Shown one piece after another: positions 53,208-62,399 of a stretch of DNA of 64,000 nucleotides. Numbering within the stretch: position 1 is the stretch's first letter; each line of letters starts with the position of its first letter. Position numbers and translations under genes: made by a program. Source of the stretch: Saccharothrix sp. ALI-22-I. GTDB lineage: Bacteria; Actinomycetota; Actinomycetes; Mycobacteriales; Pseudonocardiaceae. The stretch is taken from the NCBI RefSeq assembly GCF_001984175.1, contig NZ_MTQP01000050.1, positions 62,001 through 126,000 on the forward strand. The letters run 5' to 3'. The notes beneath the pieces were generated by a model, which saw only the letters and a list, made by a program, of their open reading frames with translations, searched no databases and was not told the origin of the DNA.

Positions 53208-55494
53208 CACGCAGATCGAGCTTGCGATCACGGGCATGACGTGCGCTTCGTGCGCGGCGCGGATCGAGCGCAGGCTGAACAAGCTGGACGGTGTGACCGC
53301 GACGGTCAACTACGCCACCGAGAAGGCGCGCGTCACGTTCCCCGAGGATGTCGACCCGCGGGCCCTGGTGGAGCAGGTGGAGGCCGCGGGCTACCAGGCC
53401 GCGTTGCCGCTGCCCGCGTCCGAGCAGGCCGAAGCGCCGGCGGAGGTCGATCCGACGGCGTCGTTGCGGCGGCGCCTGATCGGCTCGACCGTGCTGTCGG
53501 TGCCGGTGGTGTTGCTGGCGATGGTCCCGGCGTTGCAGTTCACCTACTGGCAGTGGATCTCGCTGACGTTGGCGGCTCCGGTGCTGGTGTGGGGTGCGTG
53601 GCCGTTCCACCGGGCCGCGTGGACGAACCTGCGGCACGGTGCGGCCACCATGGACACGCTGGTCTCGATGGGCACGATCGCGGCGTTCGCGTGGTCGCTG
53701 TACGCGCTGCTGTTCGGCACGGCGGGCGTCGCGGGCATGACGCACCCGTTCGAGCTGACCGTCTCGCGCACCGACGGCGCCGGGGCGATCTACCTGGAGG
53801 TCGCGGCGGGGGTGACCGCGTTCATCCTGGCGGGCCGGTACTTCGAGGCGCGGTCCAAGCGGCGGGCCGGAGCGGCGCTGCGGGCGTTGCTGGAGCTGGG
53901 CGCGAAGGACGTCGGTGTGCTGCGGGACGGCCGTGAGGTCCGCATCCCGATCGGCGGGTTGGCGGTGGGGGACCGGTTCGTGGTGCGGCCGGGGGAGAAG
54001 ATCGCGACCGACGGTGTCGTCGCGGAGGGCGGTTCGGCGGTCGACGCGAGCATGCTGACCGGCGAGTCCGTGCCGGTCGAGGTCGGCCCGGGTGACGCGG
54101 TGGTCGGTGCGACGGTCAACGCGGGCGGCCGGCTGGTGGTCCGGGCGACGCGGGTCGGGTCCGATACCCGACTCGCGCAGATGGCGCGGTTGGTGGAGGA
54201 CGCGCAGAACGGCAAGGCCGAGGCGCAGCGGTTGGCCGACCGGATCTCGGCGGTGTTCGTGCCGATCGTGATCGCCCTGTCCGTGGGGACGTTGGCGTTC
54301 TGGCTGGGTGCGGGCGGCGGTGTGTCGGCGGCGTTCACGGCGGCGGTCGCGGTCCTGATCATCGCCTGCCCCTGCGCGTTGGGGTTGGCCACGCCGACGG
54401 CGTTGCTGGTCGGGACGGGTCGGGGCGCGCAGCTGGGCATCCTGATCAAGGGGCCGGAGGTGCTGGAGTCGACCCGCCGGGTGGACACCGTGGTGCTGGA
54501 CAAGACCGGCACCGTCACCACCGGCCGCATGGCTCTGGTGTCCGTCCACACCGCGGACGGCGTGGACGAGGACGAGGTGCTGCGGTTGGCCGGGGCCCTG
54601 GAGCACGCCTCCGAGCACCCGATCGCCAAGGCGATCGCGGTCGGTGCGGCGGAGCGGGTCGGCGAGCTGCCCGCGGTGGAGGGCTTCCAGAACCTGGAGG
54701 GTCTGGGCGTGCAGGGCGTGGTCGGCGGCCACGCGGTCCTGGTCGGGCGTGAGCGGTTGATGGCGGAGTGGAGCGTCCGCCTGGGCGACGACGCCTTGGT
54801 CGCCGCCAAGCAGGCCGCCGAGCGGCAGGGACGCACGGCGGTGCTGGTGGCGTGGGACGGCAAGGCGCAGGCGGTGCTGGTGGTGGCGGACACGGTGAAG
54901 CCGACGTCGGTCGAGGCCATCCGGCAGCTGCGTGCCCTCGGGTTGTCCCCGGTGTTGTTGACCGGGGACAACGAGGCGGCGGCCCGTGCGGTCGCGGCCG
55001 AGGTCGGGATCGACGAGGTGATCGCCGAGGTCCTGCCCAAGGACAAGGTCGACGTGGTGGCGCGGTTGCAGGGTGAGGGCAAGGTCGTCGCGATGGTCGG
55101 CGACGGCGTCAACGACGCCGCCGCACTGGCCAAGGCCGATCTGGGCCTGGCCATGGGCACCGGCACCGACGCCGCGATCGAGGCCGGTGACCTGACGTTG
55201 GTGCGTGGTGATCTGCGGGCGGCGGTGGACGCGATCAGGCTGTCGCGCCGCACCCTGGCCACCATCAAGGGCAACCTGTTCTGGGCGTTCGCCTACAACG
55301 TGGCGGCACTGCCGCTGGCGGCGGCCGGGCTGCTCAACCCGATGATCGCCGGTGCCGCGATGGCGTTCTCCTCGGTCTTCGTCGTGTCCAACAGCCTGCG
55401 GCTACGCGGTTTCCGCAGCAGCGCCACGAACGCCGCCGAGCCCACGCCCACCACAGCGCCCAGGGAAGACCGGGCACTGGCTGAGGCTGCATGA
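53200..55494 (+). CDS. copA: Cu(+)-exporting P1B-type ATPase CopA
   Basis: 764 residues. An N-terminal HMA domain ([10 protein letters not shown], residues 10-19) is followed by the membrane helices, the actuator motif [10 protein letters not shown], the CPC metal site in [20 protein letters not shown], the phosphorylation motif [11 protein letters not shown], the SEHPIAKAI nucleotide-site motif and the hinge [20 protein letters not shown]. Every P1B-1 signature is present, so it exports Cu(I) using ATP. Copper from CopZ is the likely load. It is the last gene of the operon; a small TetR-like gene follows 64 bases later. Confidence 0.95.
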   Translation: MADTQIELAITGMTCASCAARIERRLNKLDGVTATVNYATEKARVTFPEDVDPRALVEQVEAAGYQAALPLPASEQAEAPAEVDPTASLRRRLIGSTVLSVPVVLLAMVPALQFTYWQWISLTLAAPVLVWGAWPFHRAAWTNLRHGAATMDTLVSMGTIAAFAWSLYALLFGTAGVAGMTHPFELTVSRTDGAGAIYLEVAAGVTAFILAGRYFEARSKRRAGAALRALLELGAKDVGVLRDGREVRIPIGGLAVGDRFVVRPGEKIATDGVVAEGGSAVDASMLTGESVPVEVGPGDAVVGATVNAGGRLVVRATRVGSDTRLAQMARLVEDAQNGKAEAQRLADRISAVFVPIVIALSVGTLAFWLGAGGGVSAAFTAAVAVLIIACPCALGLATPTALLVGTGRGAQLGILIKGPEVLESTRRVDTVVLDKTGTVTTGRMALVSVHTADGVDEDEVLRLAGALEHASEHPIAKAIAVGAAERVGELPAVEGFQNLEGLGVQGVVGGHAVLVGRERLMAEWSVRLGDDALVAAKQAAERQGRTAVLVAWDGKAQAVLVVADTVKPTSVEAIRQLRALGLSPVLLTGDNEAAARAVAAEVGIDEVIAEVLPKDKVDVVARLQGEGKVVAMVGDGVNDAAALAKADLGLAMGTGTDAAIEAGDLTLVRGDLRAAVDAIRLSRRTLATIKGNLFWAFAYNVAALPLAAAGLLNPMIAGAAMAFSSVFVVSNSLRLRGFRSSATNAAEPTPTTAPREDRALAEAA

Positions 55495-55558
55495 CCAAGA
55501 CGGTCCGGAGCGGTTGGCACGACCCCTCCGGACCGTCTGGTCGTGGGACGATGCCGCC

Positions 55559-55897
55559 ATGAGTCGTGAGGGACGGCGGCGGGCGGATGCCGAGCGCGGC
55601 ATCGAGACGATCCTCGATGCCGCGCTCGACTGCCTCAGCGAGCAGCCCGACGTGAGCATGACCGCCATCGCGCAGGCCGCGGGCGTCAGTCGGGTCACCC
55701 TCTACACCCACTTCCCGTCCCGGGAGAACCTGCTCGGGCAGGTGCTCGACCGGGCGGTGTCCAACGCGGCCGTGGTGCTCGACGCCGAGGCATTGGACGA
55801 GGGCGCCGCGGGCAAGCTGAAGCAGCGTGACGCCGCGGACGTGCTCGAAGCGACCGTTCTCGGTGCGCTGACCTCACCGGCGACGGTCGGTCGCTGA
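55559..55897 (+). CDS. TetR family regulator, short
   Basis: 112 residues from the ATG at 55559. The N-terminal HTH is clear (GIETILDAALDCLSEQPDVS, MTAIAQAAGVSRVTLYTHFP, SRENLLGQVLDRAV). The ligand domain, normally about 130 residues, is reduced to about 45 residues (LDEGAAGKLKQRDAADVLEA). It would hardly form the usual dimer interface, so it is probably a decayed gene that retains DNA binding. Convergent with nuoN. Confidence 0.7.
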   Translation: MSREGRRRADAERGIETILDAALDCLSEQPDVSMTAIAQAAGVSRVTLYTHFPSRENLLGQVLDRAVSNAAVVLDAEALDEGAAGKLKQRDAADVLEATVLGALTSPATVGR

Positions 55898-55904
55898 GCC
55901 GACC

Positions 55905-57311
55905 TCATCCGCCGAGGACCCCGAGCAGGGAGCCGGCCAACACGCCAAGCAGGACCGACACGGCGGCTGTCGCATACGCGGTGCGCACCGCCCACCGGCT
56001 GACCTCGGGCGCAGCTGAAGCTTCCTCACCCCGGACGGCCGGGCCGATCCACCGCAGGTAATAGAAGACGCTGGCGACCGTGTTCACCGCCGCCAGGACG
56101 ACGAGCCACCCCAGGCCCGCGTCGAAGGCGGCGGTGAACACGGTCAACTTGCCCGCGAACACCGCCGTCGGCGGGGTGCCGACCAGCCCCAGCAGCAGCA
56201 CGACCAGGCTGACCGCGAGCCACCGGTGGCGCCGCACCAGACCCCGGTAGTCGGCGAGCGTCGCGGCGTGGGGCAGCGCGCACACCACCGCGAACGCGCC
56301 CAGGTTGGTCACCGCGTAACCGCCCAGGTAGAGCAGCACGCTCGGCAACGCCAGGTCACTGCGACCCGCCGCGGCGACGCCGACCAGCAGGTAGCCGACC
56401 TGGCTGATCGTCGAGTACGCCAGCAGCCGCCGGACGTTGTCCTGGAAGAACGCCGCCAGGTTGCCCAACGTCATCGTCACCGCGGCGATGATCGCGATCA
56501 TCAGCGCCCAGTCCACCCGCGCCGCGGCCAGCGGCACCGCGACGAACCGGTAGATCGCGACCACCGCACCGATCTTCGGCACGGTGGTGATGAACGCCGC
56601 CACCACCGGCTTCGCGCCCTCGGTCACGTCCGGCACCCAGAAGTGCGCCGGCGCCGCCCCCGCCTTGAACAGCAGCCCCGCCAGCACGGCGATCGCGCCG
56701 ACCGCCACCGCGACGCGGGACGCCGACGCCAAGCCGTCGCTCAACGCGGTGTACTGGGTCGCCCCACCGACCCCGAAGAGCACCACGAGACCGGCCAGCA
56801 TGGTGACCCCGAGCAGCGCCCCCATCAGGTAGAACTTGAGCGCGGCCTCGGTGCCCGGCGCGTCCTTGGCGAAGCCCGCCAGCGCGTACAGCGGGATGCT
56901 CGCCAGCAGATAGCCGGAGGCCAGCAGCATCAGGTCGTTAGACCCGGCGAGGAGCACGCTGCCCAACGCGGCCAGCAGCAGGAGCACGACGAACTCGCTC
57001 TCCCGCATCGTGCCGCGGACCGGATCGCCGGCCAGGCCGAGCACGAGCAGCACGGCCACCAGCACGACGACCCGCGTCGCGTTGGTCGCGACGTCCACCA
57101 TGTACGTCTCGCCGAAGACCGCCATGTCCTCGCCCGACCACGCCACCACGGTCACGACCAAACCTGCCGCACAGGCCGCGGCCGCGAGCAGCCGCACCAG
57201 CCACTGCCGATGTTTCGGCAGGTAGGAGCCCAACAACAGGCCGATCACGGCGGCAACGGCGAGCAGGATCTCGGGCAGCAGGGCGAGCGGGTTCTCGTCC
57301 ATCATCTCCAC
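55905..57311 (-). CDS. nuoN: NuoN-like antiporter subunit
   Basis: 468 residues from the GTG at 57311 (ATGs at 57305 and 57302 are alternatives). Fourteen or so helices with Proton_antipo_M character: AGLLFKAGAAPAHFWVPDVT keeps the TM7 Lys and the HxW, and RRLLAYSTISQVGYLLVGVA the discontinuous-helix region. In canonical NuoN a Glu lies in the TM5 motif GLE-L-x-S; here the aligned stretch is LLASGYLLASIPLYALAGF with no acidic residue. This departure suggests altered proton coupling. Last gene of the cluster. Confidence 0.87.
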   Translation of the reverse strand: MEMMDENPLALLPEILLAVAAVIGLLLGSYLPKHRQWLVRLLAAAACAAGLVVTVVAWSGEDMAVFGETYMVDVATNATRVVVLVAVLLVLGLAGDPVRGTMRESEFVVLLLLAALGSVLLAGSNDLMLLASGYLLASIPLYALAGFAKDAPGTEAALKFYLMGALLGVTMLAGLVVLFGVGGATQYTALSDGLASASRVAVAVGAIAVLAGLLFKAGAAPAHFWVPDVTEGAKPVVAAFITTVPKIGAVVAIYRFVAVPLAAARVDWALMIAIIAAVTMTLGNLAAFFQDNVRRLLAYSTISQVGYLLVGVAAAGRSDLALPSVLLYLGGYAVTNLGAFAVVCALPHAATLADYRGLVRRHRWLAVSLVVLLLGLVGTPPTAVFAGKLTVFTAAFDAGLGWLVVLAAVNTVASVFYYLRWIGPAVRGEEASAAPEVSRWAVRTAYATAAVSVLLGVLAGSLLGVLGG

Positions 57312-57317
57312 GCCGCG

Positions 57318-58808
57318 TCACCCACCGAGGACCGAGGTGACCACGCGCGAGGCCGGTTCGATCACGTCGAGCAGGAAGCGCGGGAACAGTCCGACCACCA
57401 CCGCGAGCACGATGAGCGGCGTGATGGAGGCCGCCTCCGGCGCGGTGAGGTCCGGGAACGGGCCGTTGGGGGACCGGAACTGCCCCATCAACAACTGCTG
57501 CACCGCACGCAGGAACAGCGCCGCCGTGATCAGGATGCCCAGGAACGCGACGGCCGTGGACACCGGCGCGCCGCCGAGCGATCCGGTGAAGATCTGGAAC
57601 TCGGCGATGAACCCGGAGAAGCCCGGCAGACCCAACGACGCGAACGCGGCCAGCCCGGTGAGCCCGGCGAAGCGCGGCGCCTGCGCGGCCAACCCGCTGT
57701 AGGCCGCCATCTCGTAGCTGCCGCCCCGGTCGTACAACGCCCCGGCCAGTAGGAACAGTGCTCCGGTGATCAGGCCGTGGCTCACCATCTGGGTCACCGC
57801 ACCGGTCACCGCGAGATCGCGTGCCTGCGTCTCGGACGAGGTGATCAACCCGGCCGCGCCGACGGCGAGGATCACGTACCCCATGTGGTTGACCGACGTG
57901 TAGGCGATCATCCGCTTGAAATCGCGCTGCGCCAACGCCACCAGCGCCCCGTACACCACGCTCACCACGCCGACCACCACGAACACCATCGCATAACGCC
58001 GCCAGGCGTCCGGCAACGCGGGCATGGCGATGCGCACGAACCCGTACGTGCCCATCTTCAGCAGCACCCCGGCGAGGATCGCCGACCCGGCCGCCGGCGC
58101 TTCCGTGTGCGCGGGCGGCAGCCAGGTGTGGAACGGGATGGTCGGCGTCTTGATCGCCAGGCCCACGCCCAACGCCGCCAGCACCAGCGCCGCCATCGCA
58201 CCCTTGCCCGCCAACGGGTCCTGCCGGACCAGCTCGACGATGTCGAAGGTGTGCGGTGACGCGGCCAGGTACAGCCCGATGAACCCGAGCAGCAGCGCCA
58301 ACGAGCCGAGGAACGTGTAGAGGAAGAACTTCAGCGCCGCACGGGCCGCGTCCCGGTGCCCCCAGCCCGCGATCACGAAGTACATGCCCACGATGGACAG
58401 GTCGAAGAAGACGAAGAACAGGATCAGGTCCAGGGAGACGAACAGCCCGAGGCACACCGTCTCCAGGAACAGGAACAGCGCCGCGTACGACCGGACCCGC
58501 CGCGTCTCCCGTGCCGAGTAGACCGCGCAGGCCAGGAACAGCACCGCGGTGAGCGCGACCAGCGGCAGGCTCAGCCCGTCGACGCCAACGTGGTAGCCGG
58601 AGTCCACGCTCGGGATCCACCGCCGGTCGACCTCGTAGGCGAACCCGGACTCACCCGGCTGGTAGCCGATCCACAACACGACGACGAGCAGCAGATCGAC
58701 CGCGCTCGCCACGATCCAGGTCCACCGCGCGACCCGGTCGCCGATCCGGGGCGACGCGAGCAGCGCCGCCGCCACGGCGACCGGCAGGAAGACCACGATG
58801 CTGAGCAC
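57318..58808 (-). CDS. nuoM: NuoM-like antiporter subunit
   Basis: 496 residues from the GTG at 58808 (GAGG upstream; GTG 58814 is possible). Helices typical of NuoM: ARAALKFFLYTFLGSLALLL, GLAIKTPTIPFHTWLPPAHT (TM7 Lys), ALAQRDFKRMIAYTSVNHMG. The TM5 acid that is Glu in ordinary NuoM is Asp136 here (FFDLSIVGMYFVIAGWG). It follows nuoL with a gap of 7 bases. Pumping by an Asp-containing channel may still work. Confidence 0.88.
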   Translation of the reverse strand: MLSIVVFLPVAVAAALLASPRIGDRVARWTWIVASAVDLLLVVVLWIGYQPGESGFAYEVDRRWIPSVDSGYHVGVDGLSLPLVALTAVLFLACAVYSARETRRVRSYAALFLFLETVCLGLFVSLDLILFFVFFDLSIVGMYFVIAGWGHRDAARAALKFFLYTFLGSLALLLGFIGLYLAASPHTFDIVELVRQDPLAGKGAMAALVLAALGVGLAIKTPTIPFHTWLPPAHTEAPAAGSAILAGVLLKMGTYGFVRIAMPALPDAWRRYAMVFVVVGVVSVVYGALVALAQRDFKRMIAYTSVNHMGYVILAVGAAGLITSSETQARDLAVTGAVTQMVSHGLITGALFLLAGALYDRGGSYEMAAYSGLAAQAPRFAGLTGLAAFASLGLPGFSGFIAEFQIFTGSLGGAPVSTAVAFLGILITAALFLRAVQQLLMGQFRSPNGPFPDLTAPEAASITPLIVLAVVVGLFPRFLLDVIEPASRVVTSVLGG

Positions 58809-58815
58809 GTCCACC

Positions 58816-60603
58816 TCATCCTCGTCCGAACACGACCACCAGCAGCGCGAGCACCGCGAGGGCGACCACGGCCTGGGCGTAGTAGTGGTGCAACTGACCG
58901 GTCTGCGGACGTCGGGCCGACCTGCCGAGACCACGGGTGACGCCCGCGACCCACTGCACGAACCGGTCGACCGACCAGTCGACCCTCGCATCGGCGACGC
59001 GCGCCACCGCACCACCCAAGCCGGACGCCACGCGCACCCCGCCGTCCACGACCCGGTCGTCGAACCGGGCCAGCCACCCGGCGAGCGCCACCGTCAGGGC
59101 GACGACGCCCTTGTGCGCCAGTGCGTCCAGGTGCAGCCACGCCGACAGCACCGGACTCCGGCCGTCCACCACATCCGCCGCACCGCGCGTCGCGACCGCC
59201 GCCAACCCGACCGCGACCAGCGCGAGCGCCGCGGACAGCACCGCTTCCCACCACCGCGAGTCGCCGAGTCCGAACACGACCCCCAGCACCGCCGCACCGG
59301 CCGCCAACACCGGCAGCGGCCACTGCTGGAGCCGGGGCACTCGTCTTTCCACGTCGAATTCCCGGTCCGACGGGCTCCACAGCAGGAACAACGCCCGGCC
59401 CGCGTACAGGCCGCTCATCGCCGCCGCGGCCAACCCCACCGCGTACAGCGCCGCCGACGAGTGCAACGCCGAGCTGAGCACGGCGTCCTTGGTGAACCAG
59501 ATCGACAGCGGCGGCACGCCGGCCAGGGCCAGCGCGCCGATCCCGAAGCTGATCCCGACCACGGGATAGCGACGCCCGGCGCCACGCAGCTCGTGCAGAT
59601 CCTTGGTGCCCAACGCGGTCAGCCAGACACCCGCGCACAGGAACAGCAGGCTCTTCGTCGCCGCGTGCGCGACCAACTGCCCGGTACCCGCCGCGACGCC
59701 ACCCGCTCCCGCCGCGAGCACCATGAACCCGACCTGCGAGCACGTCGACGCGGCCAGCAACTGCTTGAGGTCCCGCTGCACCACCGCGACCGCGCCGAGC
59801 ACCAACGCCGTCACCGCGCCGACCCACGCGACCACCACGGCCGCCCACCCGGTGGCGCTCAGCAGCGGCTGCACGCGCAACAGCAGGTACGCGCCCGCCG
59901 CGACCATCGTGGCCGAGTGCAGCAGCGCGGACACCGGGCTGGGGCCCGCCATCGCCCGGGACAGCCAGAAGCTGAACGGCAACTGCGCCGACTTGCCCAG
60001 CGCGGCCACGACCAGCCCGGCCGCCGCCACGTCCCGCCACCCCGACCCGATACCTGGCAGGTCGGCCAGCGCGAGCCCACCGGACCCGCCGGCCAGCAGT
60101 GCCCCGGCGGCGAGGTAGAGCCCGAGGTCAGCGGTCCGCGTGGTCAGGAACGCGACACCGCCCGACGCGACCCGGTTCTCGTCACGCCACCAGAAGCCGA
60201 TGAGCGCGTACGACGTCGCACCCATCACCTCCCACGACATCAGCAGCGCCGTCATCGTCGTCGCGGTGACGGTCACCAGCATCGCCCCGGCGAACAGCAG
60301 CACCAGCCCGAAGAACCGCGCCCCGAACTCGCTCGCGGAGAACACCAGCACCGCCATCAGCACGGCCGCCACCGTCACCACCATCACCGCGGACAGCCCG
60401 TCCACCGCCAGACCGACCGGAAGGCGGTCCAGCAGCGGCGCGGACACCGCCGGTCGCGCCATCGCGGCCCACAGCGCCAGTGCCAGCACCACGGTCCCGG
60501 TGCCCACTGCGACGGCCGGCGCCAGGCGATCCGCCCGCCGACCGGCGACGGCCAGCGCGACGCCGACCATGACCGGCACGGCCACCAGCAACCACAGCAC
60601 CAC
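58816..60603 (-). CDS. nuoL: NuoL-like antiporter subunit
   Basis: 595 residues. Conserved Glu in TM5 (SWEVMGATSYALIGFWWRDE), Lys in TM7 (AALGKSAQLPFSFWLSRAMA, then LLHSATMVAAGAYLLLR), and HAATKSLLFLCAG of the TM12 Lys. The C-terminal lateral helix region is present but short compared with canonical NuoL, ending LLVVVFGRG. It starts with GTG at 60603, 4 bases after nuoK. Confidence 0.88.
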   Translation of the reverse strand: MVLWLLVAVPVMVGVALAVAGRRADRLAPAVAVGTGTVVLALALWAAMARPAVSAPLLDRLPVGLAVDGLSAVMVVTVAAVLMAVLVFSASEFGARFFGLVLLFAGAMLVTVTATTMTALLMSWEVMGATSYALIGFWWRDENRVASGGVAFLTTRTADLGLYLAAGALLAGGSGGLALADLPGIGSGWRDVAAAGLVVAALGKSAQLPFSFWLSRAMAGPSPVSALLHSATMVAAGAYLLLRVQPLLSATGWAAVVVAWVGAVTALVLGAVAVVQRDLKQLLAASTCSQVGFMVLAAGAGGVAAGTGQLVAHAATKSLLFLCAGVWLTALGTKDLHELRGAGRRYPVVGISFGIGALALAGVPPLSIWFTKDAVLSSALHSSAALYAVGLAAAAMSGLYAGRALFLLWSPSDREFDVERRVPRLQQWPLPVLAAGAAVLGVVFGLGDSRWWEAVLSAALALVAVGLAAVATRGAADVVDGRSPVLSAWLHLDALAHKGVVALTVALAGWLARFDDRVVDGGVRVASGLGGAVARVADARVDWSVDRFVQWVAGVTRGLGRSARRPQTGQLHHYYAQAVVALAVLALLVVVFGRG

Positions 60604-60607
60604 GCCG

Positions 60608-60913
60608 TCAGCCCTTCAGATCCGCGGCCATGTCGGTCATGTCCACGTCCCGGCTTCGGAAGATCGCCGTCGTGACGGCGAAGCCGACCGCCATCTCGAT
60701 CGCCATCGCGGTCACCGCCAGCAGCACGATCACCTGCCCGTCCGGCCGGTCGGGGGAGGTGTGGAACCAGAACGCGGCGGCGCCCACGATCACCGCGTTC
60801 ACCATCAGCTCCACCCCCATCATGATCATCACGATGGACTGCTGGGACAGCGCGCCGTACAGGCCGACGCTGAACAGCGCCGACGCGAGCAGCAGGAACG
60901 CCTGGAGGCTCAT
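60608..60913 (-). CDS. nuoK: NuoK-like subunit
   Basis: 101 residues from the ATG at 60913, overlapping nuoJ by 4 bases. Three helices with the canonical MIMMGVELMVNAVIVGAAAF (Glu in TM2) and LLAVTAMAIEMAVGFAVTTA (Glu in TM3). Both proton-channel glutamates are kept. Confidence 0.92.
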   Translation of the reverse strand: MSLQAFLLLASALFSVGLYGALSQQSIVMIMMGVELMVNAVIVGAAAFWFHTSPDRPDGQVIVLLAVTAMAIEMAVGFAVTTAIFRSRDVDMTDMAADLKG

Positions 60914-61482
60914 CGGCCCAGACCTCCGCGACTTGGGTCCTGCGGGCGTTTGCGCTCCAGCCGATCGCCGTAGCGGTCGTAGCGGCCCCGGTGCGTGGCC
61001 AGCACGACCGTCGCCACCATGGTCGCGAACAACGCCAGGCCGAGCACGATCATCACCAGCATCTTGTCGCCCATCAGCGCCTCGCCGAGCTGCATCGTCG
61101 GGTCCTCGGGCTTCGGGGCTTGCGAAGATGGCCAGGGCACGAGCAGCACTCCCGTCGCCAGCAGCACGAAGGTGCCGACCGCGATCGCCAGTGAGCCCTT
61201 CGGGTTGTGCACCATCGTCATCGGCATCAGGCCCGCCGGGTTCATCATGTACATGATCATGAAGACCGCCATGACGACCATCTCCATGATCATCATCAGG
61301 ATGACCAGCACACCGAGATAGGGCAGGTCGAGGAGCATCACGGTGCCTGCGGCGAAGACGAACGATGCCAGCAGCGCGAACGTCGCGCGGGCCATCGAGT
61401 CGACCCGGAACACGGCGATCCCGGTCACCACGGCGAGCACCGCGCACACCCAGAACAGCACGTCACGCCACACCGGGATCAC
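60910..61482 (-). CDS. nuoJ: NuoJ-like subunit
   Basis: 190 residues from the GTG at 61482, which overlaps the nuoH stop (GTGA). Helices: VLFWVCAVLAVVTGIAVFRV, LPYLGVLVILMMIMEMVVMA. The stretch MIMEMVVMAVFMIMYMMNPA is unusually methionine-rich: the segment LMMIMEMVVM...MIMYMM carries about nine Met in 25 residues. Confidence 0.87.
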   Translation of the reverse strand: MIPVWRDVLFWVCAVLAVVTGIAVFRVDSMARATFALLASFVFAAGTVMLLDLPYLGVLVILMMIMEMVVMAVFMIMYMMNPAGLMPMTMVHNPKGSLAIAVGTFVLLATGVLLVPWPSSQAPKPEDPTMQLGEALMGDKMLVMIVLGLALFATMVATVVLATHRGRYDRYGDRLERKRPQDPSRGGLGR

Positions 61483-62399
61483 CCCCACACCACCACGACG
61501 GACACGAACAACGCTTGGAGCAGGGTCGCGGGGATCAACACCATCCACGCGATCTCCTGGAGCCGGTCCACCCGGATGGTCGGGAACCGGCGCCCGGCCC
61601 ACACCAGCAGCGCTAGCACGGCGGCGGTCTTGACCAGCGACCACGTCCAGCCGGGCAGCAGCGGCCCGTGCCCACCGCCCAGGAACAGCGGCACCGCCAT
61701 CGCCGCGCCGGACACCAGCAACAGCCACCGTCCCGCAACGAACACCAGGCGGTCCACGCCGGACAACTCGGCGAGCACGCCGCCCGCCGCGTCGGCACCG
61801 GTGGCCTGGTCGAACGGGCGGAAGAACGCCATGCCCAGCACCGACAGCAGGTACACGACGAACGCGACCGGCATCCACACGACGAACCACAGCCCGTCCT
61901 GCGCCGCGACGATGTCACCGATCCGCAGCGACCCCGCGCCGACCGCCGCGGTGATCAGCGCGAACATGTGCGGCAACTCGTAGGCCAGGCCCTGTGCCAC
62001 GAACCGGTAGCCGGCCACGAGGCCGAACGCCGAGTTCGCGCCCCACCCGACCAACCACACCGCCGCCCAGGCGACGACCTCCATAGCGTTGAACCACACG
62101 ACACCGACGGACATGTCGCCGACCACCCAGTCGCCCAAAGGCGTCGCCGCCGACGCCAGGACCGCCGCGATCAGCAGCGCCACCCCGCCCGCTCGCCAAA
62201 GCAAGGAGTCGGCGGCGAGCGTGCCACGGCGCTGTTGCACCAGCAGACCGGCGGCGGAACGGAGCGGGCGGGCGAAGTCGCGGGGCGCGCCCGCCGCCTT
62301 CGCGGCGAGCACGGAGTCGAACGACGCCGCCGCCAGCGCGAAAACGACCAGGACCAGCGGCAACAGCAGGCCGCCCCACCACGGTGTCTGCTCAACCAT
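61479..62399 (-). CDS. nuoH: NuoH-like subunit, divergent
   Basis: 306 residues. It has the helix plan of NuoH, including the second-half segment QGLAYELPHMFALITAAVGA (the SYE-like Glu is kept). The signature quinone/E-channel motif, normally PFDLPEAESELVAGF, is here RPFDQATGADAAGGVLAEL (residues 194-211), so its acidic cluster is largely lost. Ordinary quinone reduction is therefore doubtful. It overlaps the upstream gene by 8 bases and nuoJ by 4. Confidence 0.85.
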   Translation of the reverse strand: MVEQTPWWGGLLLPLVLVVFALAAASFDSVLAAKAAGAPRDFARPLRSAAGLLVQQRRGTLAADSLLWRAGGVALLIAAVLASAATPLGDWVVGDMSVGVVWFNAMEVVAWAAVWLVGWGANSAFGLVAGYRFVAQGLAYELPHMFALITAAVGAGSLRIGDIVAAQDGLWFVVWMPVAFVVYLLSVLGMAFFRPFDQATGADAAGGVLAELSGVDRLVFVAGRWLLLVSGAAMAVPLFLGGGHGPLLPGWTWSLVKTAAVLALLVWAGRRFPTIRVDRLQEIAWMVLIPATLLQALFVSVVVVWG

